Assembly (NCBI GenBank): GCA_024195265.1
Contig: JAJLRJ010000004.1
Span: 5,299,159-5,363,158, forward strand
Direction: 5' to 3'
Source of the DNA: Dendrophyllia cribrosa
Taxonomy: Eukaryota > Cnidaria > Anthozoa > Scleractinia > Dendrophylliidae
DNA length: 64,000 nt
Under the pieces are notes generated by a model. It saw only the letters and a program-made list of their open reading frames with translations, did not search any database and was not told the origin of the DNA. Of this stretch, positions 60,490 through 64,000 are shown in pieces; the stretch's first letter is position 1, and the number at the start of each line of letters is the position of its first letter. Made by a program: the position numbers and the translations under genes.

Positions 60490-61303
60490 TATGTTCGAGA
60501 GGTTTCGTTCCCCAATTGAACATTTGTCATTTTCTAAAAATACGGAGTCGCGACATACTGAGCGCTTTATCACGCAACTGTCTATCGTTAGACGTATGGA
60601 TGAAAAGAGAGAATACGAGACACAACTCTCTGTCTTGGATCTCGAACATAAAAAGTCATGTTGCGTTCACTCACTGGCAGTGACTACACAACAGAACTTC
60701 ACCACTCACAACTACCAGAGAAGCTCTATCTCATCTTCGAAGCTCTTAGTTCTACAGCGAGACAAGAACTAATCCAGCAATACCGCGAAAACAGGTTTGT
60801 TATCACTTTAAATAGAACAAACAAAAGGCTTAAATAGTGTCTTGAATGCGGCGGAACATTTTCGATTGTGTGTGAACCAACAGAACTTGTCTGCAGAGAA
60901 TGCCGCCTCATTGAAATAATATACGGAGCTGCCTTTTCTCGCAGAGACCTTTACGGCAATGGAAATATGCAAGTTAAACACCGATGCACAAGAAATTATA
61001 ATTTTAATTATCGACTTTATCAGATACTCGGAAATAACTCTTTGGAAAACATAAACGGCGATGAAATTATGCAAATTAACTTTGTTTACTCAAGCATAAA
61101 ATATCATCTTCCTAGCAGAATATCTTATGGGTTCGTTATTCAAAAAAATCTTAGATCTAATTTTACCAGAAGGGCCAAGAAAATACAAAATTTTATCTTA
61201 CATAAGACTTCAGAAGCCCGTTACACGTCTAACAAATGAATGGTATTGGCAAGCAGCCATTCAAGCCGCGGGCATTAATTATATTGCTCAAGCTTACTCA
61301 TAA
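60490..61303 (+). pseudogene. VLTF3-like transcription factor, broken (outer Polinton)
   Basis: The pieces are a helical N-terminal part (MFERFRSPIEHLSFSKN..., to about 60655), a second frame from about 60658 (LRSLTGSDYTTELHHSQLPE) to a TAG at about 60835, then the same frame with CLECGGTFSIVCEPTELVCR (zinc ribbon) and YNFNYRLYQIL. It changes frame near 61128 to end LPEGPRKYKILSYIRLQKP ... to 61303. Zinc ribbon plus helical tail and the LP..RKYKILSY segment match the VLTF3 layout, as in the nested gene. Confidence 0.65.
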
Positions 61304-61609
61304 GAAAGGAAAACATTTGCTCTTCGTCTCCGACATTTTCCTCTGGGCTGCAATCGATTTCGGCTACCTCTTCAGAGTGATCGGTTATTTTTTTTCAAAG
61401 GCTTTCCAAGCTGTTACGAAAGCGTTCGACTGACCTTTGGTTATTGCTCAAAAAACGTGGTTGCTTTGGGGCCCAAATTCCAGTTATATCCAGGAGCTTC
61501 CAGGCGAAGACAGCCACTGGTTTCGGGCCTTCTGAACCCTGATTAGAAAACGCTTTTCGCATATGGTTATAAAAAACTCCTCGTCTTCGTCCTGTTTTCT
61601 AAACGACAT
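61275..61609 (-). pseudogene. Small unrecognised gene, frameshift and stop (outer Polinton)
   Basis: Starts MSFRKQDEDEEFFITICEKR at 61609, shifts frame near 61510 (WKLLDITGIWAPKQPRFLSN), has a TGA near 61390 and ends SFLMSKLEQYN at 61275, overlapping the VLTF3-like 3' end. The order of acidic start, Trp-rich centre and Ser/Glu tail is not a family I know. Confidence 0.5.
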
Positions 61610-61803
61610 CCTTACCTTGCCAAAACAAATAATTGTTTTTTAATTGACACACACACTCTTCGTTCGCAACCAGGGCAAGTGATTTTTAGTCGATTTACCT
61701 TCAAGTAATTAGTTGAGCGTTGCATGGTTGTGTATATACAAGGGTATGCGTTTCTTCAATTGGTGATCACAGTTACGTGCTTTGGCTATTAATACCACAG
61801 GCA
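61610..61803. other. Short intergenic stretch
   Basis: Contains TGTATATACAAGGGTATGCG near 61730, like the promoter-TIR sequence at 62415, perhaps a decayed promoter. Confidence 0.4.
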
Positions 61804-62414
61804 TTAATCCTTTTTGAGAATATAAGAACGAATCTTCAATATTTTCTCGTTTACTGTAGATGAGGGCAAGGCCTCCCAAAAGGCAGCGGCGCCTTTTTCT
61901 TTATAAAGCTTAAGTAAACGAATATTTTCAACAAGATTTTGAACCTTTTCACACGTATCCATATCAGCTCTAGAATAGCTGCTTGGAAGTTTGGTTATTA
62001 GTCTTGTAGAGGGTGTGATATACCCCGTGTTAATATATAAGAAAGCTTTCGTAACTCTACCACCAATATCAACTGGCTTTCCTTGGATTTCAACCCAGCA
62101 ATGCCATGAGACAATTTCACCACACTGTTGAAACCCCTCGATCACCTCTGAGGTGTATCCTTCTGCTGATAAAACTTCCACTGTAAGTATCGAGGATTGA
62201 AGACACACTGCATAAATACCAGCACCGGTAAGTATTCTACCACTTTTTTTGGAAGTGAAAAAACTATTTCATTTTCTTTCTCAATATAACTAGGGAGTTT
62301 ATAAATTTGCTGAAGTTCTTCGGGTTGTGGCGCAGCCTTAATTCTAATTTTGTCTCGATACAGACGTTGCTTTTTAACACCTCGCTTCAAAAGAATTCTC
62401 TTTCCACGGCCCAT
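61804..62414 (-). pseudogene. Transglutaminase/papain-like fold protein, one frameshift (outer Polinton)
   Basis: Begins MGRGKRILLKRGVKKQRL (basic) at 62414 within the right repeat, with GTATATACG upstream. In an A7 run near 62250 the frame changes by one base. The second part has AVCLQSSILTVEVL, EGYTSEVIEGFQ, HCWVEIQGKPVDIGG and a helical tail to 61804. The Cys ... HxWVE ... DIG order is that of transglutaminase-like/papain-like enzymes (Cys-His-Asp). Substrate unknown. The assignment rests on this motif only. Confidence 0.5.
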
Positions 62415-62532
62415 CGTATATACAAAGGGTGAGCATTTCTTCAATTGGCAACACCGCAGCACCTATTGCTTAAATAAGCTTCCTGAGGGTGCAGTTCTGT
62501 CTTAAATAACATAGTGGGGGCTTGGTAATATC
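62404..62532 (-). repeat. Right terminal inverted repeat, outer Polinton
   Basis: Reverse complement of 29058-29187 with roughly three quarters or more matching by eye, including TTCAATTGGCAACACCGC, TTGCTTAAATAAGCTTCC and GGTGCAGTTCTGTCTTAAAT. Confidence 0.85.
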
Positions 62533-62599
62533 TGTCCCCAGTACCATTAAGGGAGGCTTTTATTTATACCATCTAACCCCTATTTAGGGTGGGGCCGTA

Positions 62600-62980
62600 T
62601 AAAACGTGAAAATACAAAACTGAATGCAAGGCTGGTACTACGGCAAAGGGCAGATTTATTAATGGCCAATATTTCGACTAATAGTGTTAGTCTTCCTCAG
62701 GGCCAGGGCTGTACTGAAAGAAAAAATTGTAACGGCTCCTAAAATTTGAAAATTACATGGTTATAAATGATTAGCTAATACATGACATGTAGACAGCGCA
62801 CTTGTAAACATCAGATAAAAATAATATATGACATATATAGTGTATGATACAAAATGAGTTCAGCGTTCGTTCCTTCGGTTAATGCCTTCTGGTGACAAAG
62901 TGTTCCCTCTATGAATTAAAAAGGCCTCGCGTGCTTTTCGTAGTGCCAGCCTTGCATTCAGTTTTGTATTTTCACATTCA
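62600..62980. mobile_element. Fold-back fragment with hammerhead-like box on minus strand
   Basis: About 38-bp inverted repeats (62607-62643 and 62938-62976, GTGAAAATACAAAACTGAAT and complement) surround about 300 bp. At 62672-62700 the minus strand reads CTGAGGA, A, a 6-bp hairpin (GACTAA ... TTAGTC), then GAAA. It is the same layout as at 59374 and suggests another Penelope-like terminus. Confidence 0.55.
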
Positions 62981-63122
62981 AGTGACGCCTGACACGAGAT
63001 CTTTCACAAGGAAGATCCGGCAACTACCAGCTAGTTTAATTTCTGCGTCGTGTGGACCTCTGCATTCAAAGGTTTTTCGTATAAAACGATAATATCTGGC
63101 TGAGGGCGCTGTGCAGTATACA

Positions 63123-63337
63123 CAAAGAAGTATAGAGGGAGGGTGCATCCGACCCCACCCAAAATAGGGGGTTAGAGACATGAATAAATGGCTCCTAGCA
63201 TGGGACACATCTGAGCCCACAGACCGACTGTAAGGAGGTCTGTGGGCGAAGGATGTGTCCCATGCTAGGAGCCATTTATTCATGTCTCTAACCCCCTATT
63301 TTGGGCGGGGCCGGATCACCCTCACTCTATACTACTT
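63123..63337. repeat. About 215-bp near-perfect palindrome
   Basis: Arms containing TAGAGACATGAATAAATGGC and CTCCTAGCATGGGACACAT return in inverse order after a short loop (GACTGTAAGGA) bordered by CCCACAGACC/GGTCTGTGGG. Similar TAACCCC(C)TATTT-GGG-GGGGCCG wording occurs at about 62574. Non-coding hairpin element. Confidence 0.88.
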
Positions 63338-64000
63338 TCACTTATACCCCCACCGTGGTTGGGTTTTTGCGATGTTGCAATATTTCGGAAATATTTTATA
63401 TCTAATAGACAGCCCGCGATGTGCTCTACATGATAAGGTAAATATTATGGGTTGTCAGCCAAAACGGCCGCCATCTTGGATTTTACTAAAAATTCAAATT
63501 TATCGGGAAATGTGGAAATTGCAAATATTGTTTGCTAGAGATGCAAAATAACATACAATTAAACATTTTAATGCTTTTGGTAGCATTTTATGTTTTTCTC
63601 GCTGAAAAAAGCTGAAAAAAAACCGTATTTTTATTCAAAAATGGCTGGACCTCATGTTACTTATGACGTCATATCTCGTTACCTTAGCAACCGGTTGTCG
63701 CCAAACGTTACCAAAATGTGTCTCAAGGAGAAACGAATAGCTACTGAAAACGGCATGTGCTAATCTTAAATGGTCTTGAAAATATCGGAGAAAAACCTCA
63801 AGGGGGGGGGGGGGTGGCAACCAACCCACCCCCCCCCTCCCCCCTCCTTGTACGTCCGAGAGTTAAGCTATCACGAACGATTGCTAAGTCGCTAGGAACG
63901 GAGGTGAAACGCAACAATAGGACGCTTAAGCTACTTCCAAAAACAATCGAGACAGTCATTTAAGGGCCAATATTATTAGAGAATTCAAAAATTGTACATT
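63338..64000. other. Intergenic with poly-G/poly-C hairpin
   Basis: No gene. At about 63800-63846 a run of about 13 G, a short spacer GGTGGCAACCAACC and C-rich runs can pair with each other. The section 63640-63720 (ATGACGTCATATC, GTTACCTTAGCAACCGG) looks like a dispersed repeat. Confidence 0.45.

Larger units (their letters stand above)
29058..62532. mobile_element. Outer, degraded Polinton/Maverick element
   Basis: It is bounded by inverted repeats of about 130 bp (29058-29187 and 62404-62532). It carries a Polinton gene set: protein-primed PolB at one end, retroviral-type integrase, A32-like packaging ATPase, capsid-like genes and several small membrane proteins. It spans 33.5 kb, but this includes a nested 17.4-kb Polinton and a 1.6-kb Penelope-like insertion. 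Without them it is about 14.5 kb. Almost every long gene is broken by frameshifts, stops or insertions, so it is a dead copy. The exact outermost bases and target duplication could not be fixed. Confidence 0.85.

Noticed and set aside
62978..63551. Pair of about 100-codon frames sharing MSHARSHLFMSLTPYFG
   Set aside because: Both are readings of the large palindrome, identical only because the arms are complementary.

Overview
This is eukaryotic, AT-rich, repeat-dense DNA, most likely from an anthozoan cnidarian such as a stony coral. That is an inference from the transposon families, a lineage-expanded class A GPCR cluster and abundant short inverted-repeat elements; no rRNA or other taxonomic marker is present. 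A 500-base N gap (28437-28936) divides the window. The 61 bases before the gap are identical to bases 1-61, so the first 28.4 kb may be a contig placed by overlap or an unresolved duplication.

Bases 1-28436 are host DNA with few genes. They hold a very large 42-bp minisatellite (3333-10617, about 173 units), a GPCR cluster (one intact gene at 15985-16863, a truncated inverted paralogue at 13753-14490 and two pseudogene fragments), several small satellites, four or five MITE-like elements, a 2.5-kb cryptically repetitive tract (19990-22560), and at best a few candidate exons of a host gene near 27.4-27.7 kb.

Bases 29058-62532 are one Polinton/Maverick-type element inserted into by another. 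The outer element has roughly 130-bp terminal inverted repeats and decayed genes: protein-primed DNA polymerase B, retroviral-type integrase, A32-like packaging ATPase, a capsid-like protein, a penton-like 5' end, a two-TM protein, a VLTF3-like factor, a transglutaminase-like protein and several small membrane proteins. Most large genes carry frameshifts or stops. Its ATPase gene is split by a younger 17,427-bp Polinton (37527-54953) flanked by a perfect 6-bp target duplication (TTCGCA). Another outer gene is split by a fold-back Penelope-like fragment with a 14-bp target duplication. Removing both insertions leaves about 14.5 kb, a normal Polinton size.

The nested Polinton is almost intact and virus-like. 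It has PolB, integrase with chromodomain, double-jelly-roll-like major capsid, penton-like minor capsid, packaging ATPase, adenain-like maturation protease fused to a Gly-rich virion-protein-like region, a parvovirus-like phospholipase A2 protein, a PPxY protein, a small basic core-like protein, a phage-tail-fibre-like attachment protein, a VLTF3-like factor, a two-TM protein and small zinc or coiled-coil proteins. Structural genes run leftward, while ATPase, fibre and two-TM genes run rightward from a divergent promoter with five 12-bp iterons. Most genes have a TATATA-like motif just before the ATG. The most telling defects are a Glu-to-Lys change at the expected integrase catalytic site, a stop in one accessory gene, and a stray, diverged PolB 3' end at the opposite end of the element. 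From 62.5 kb to the end is host or repeat DNA with large inverted repeats and no supportable gene.
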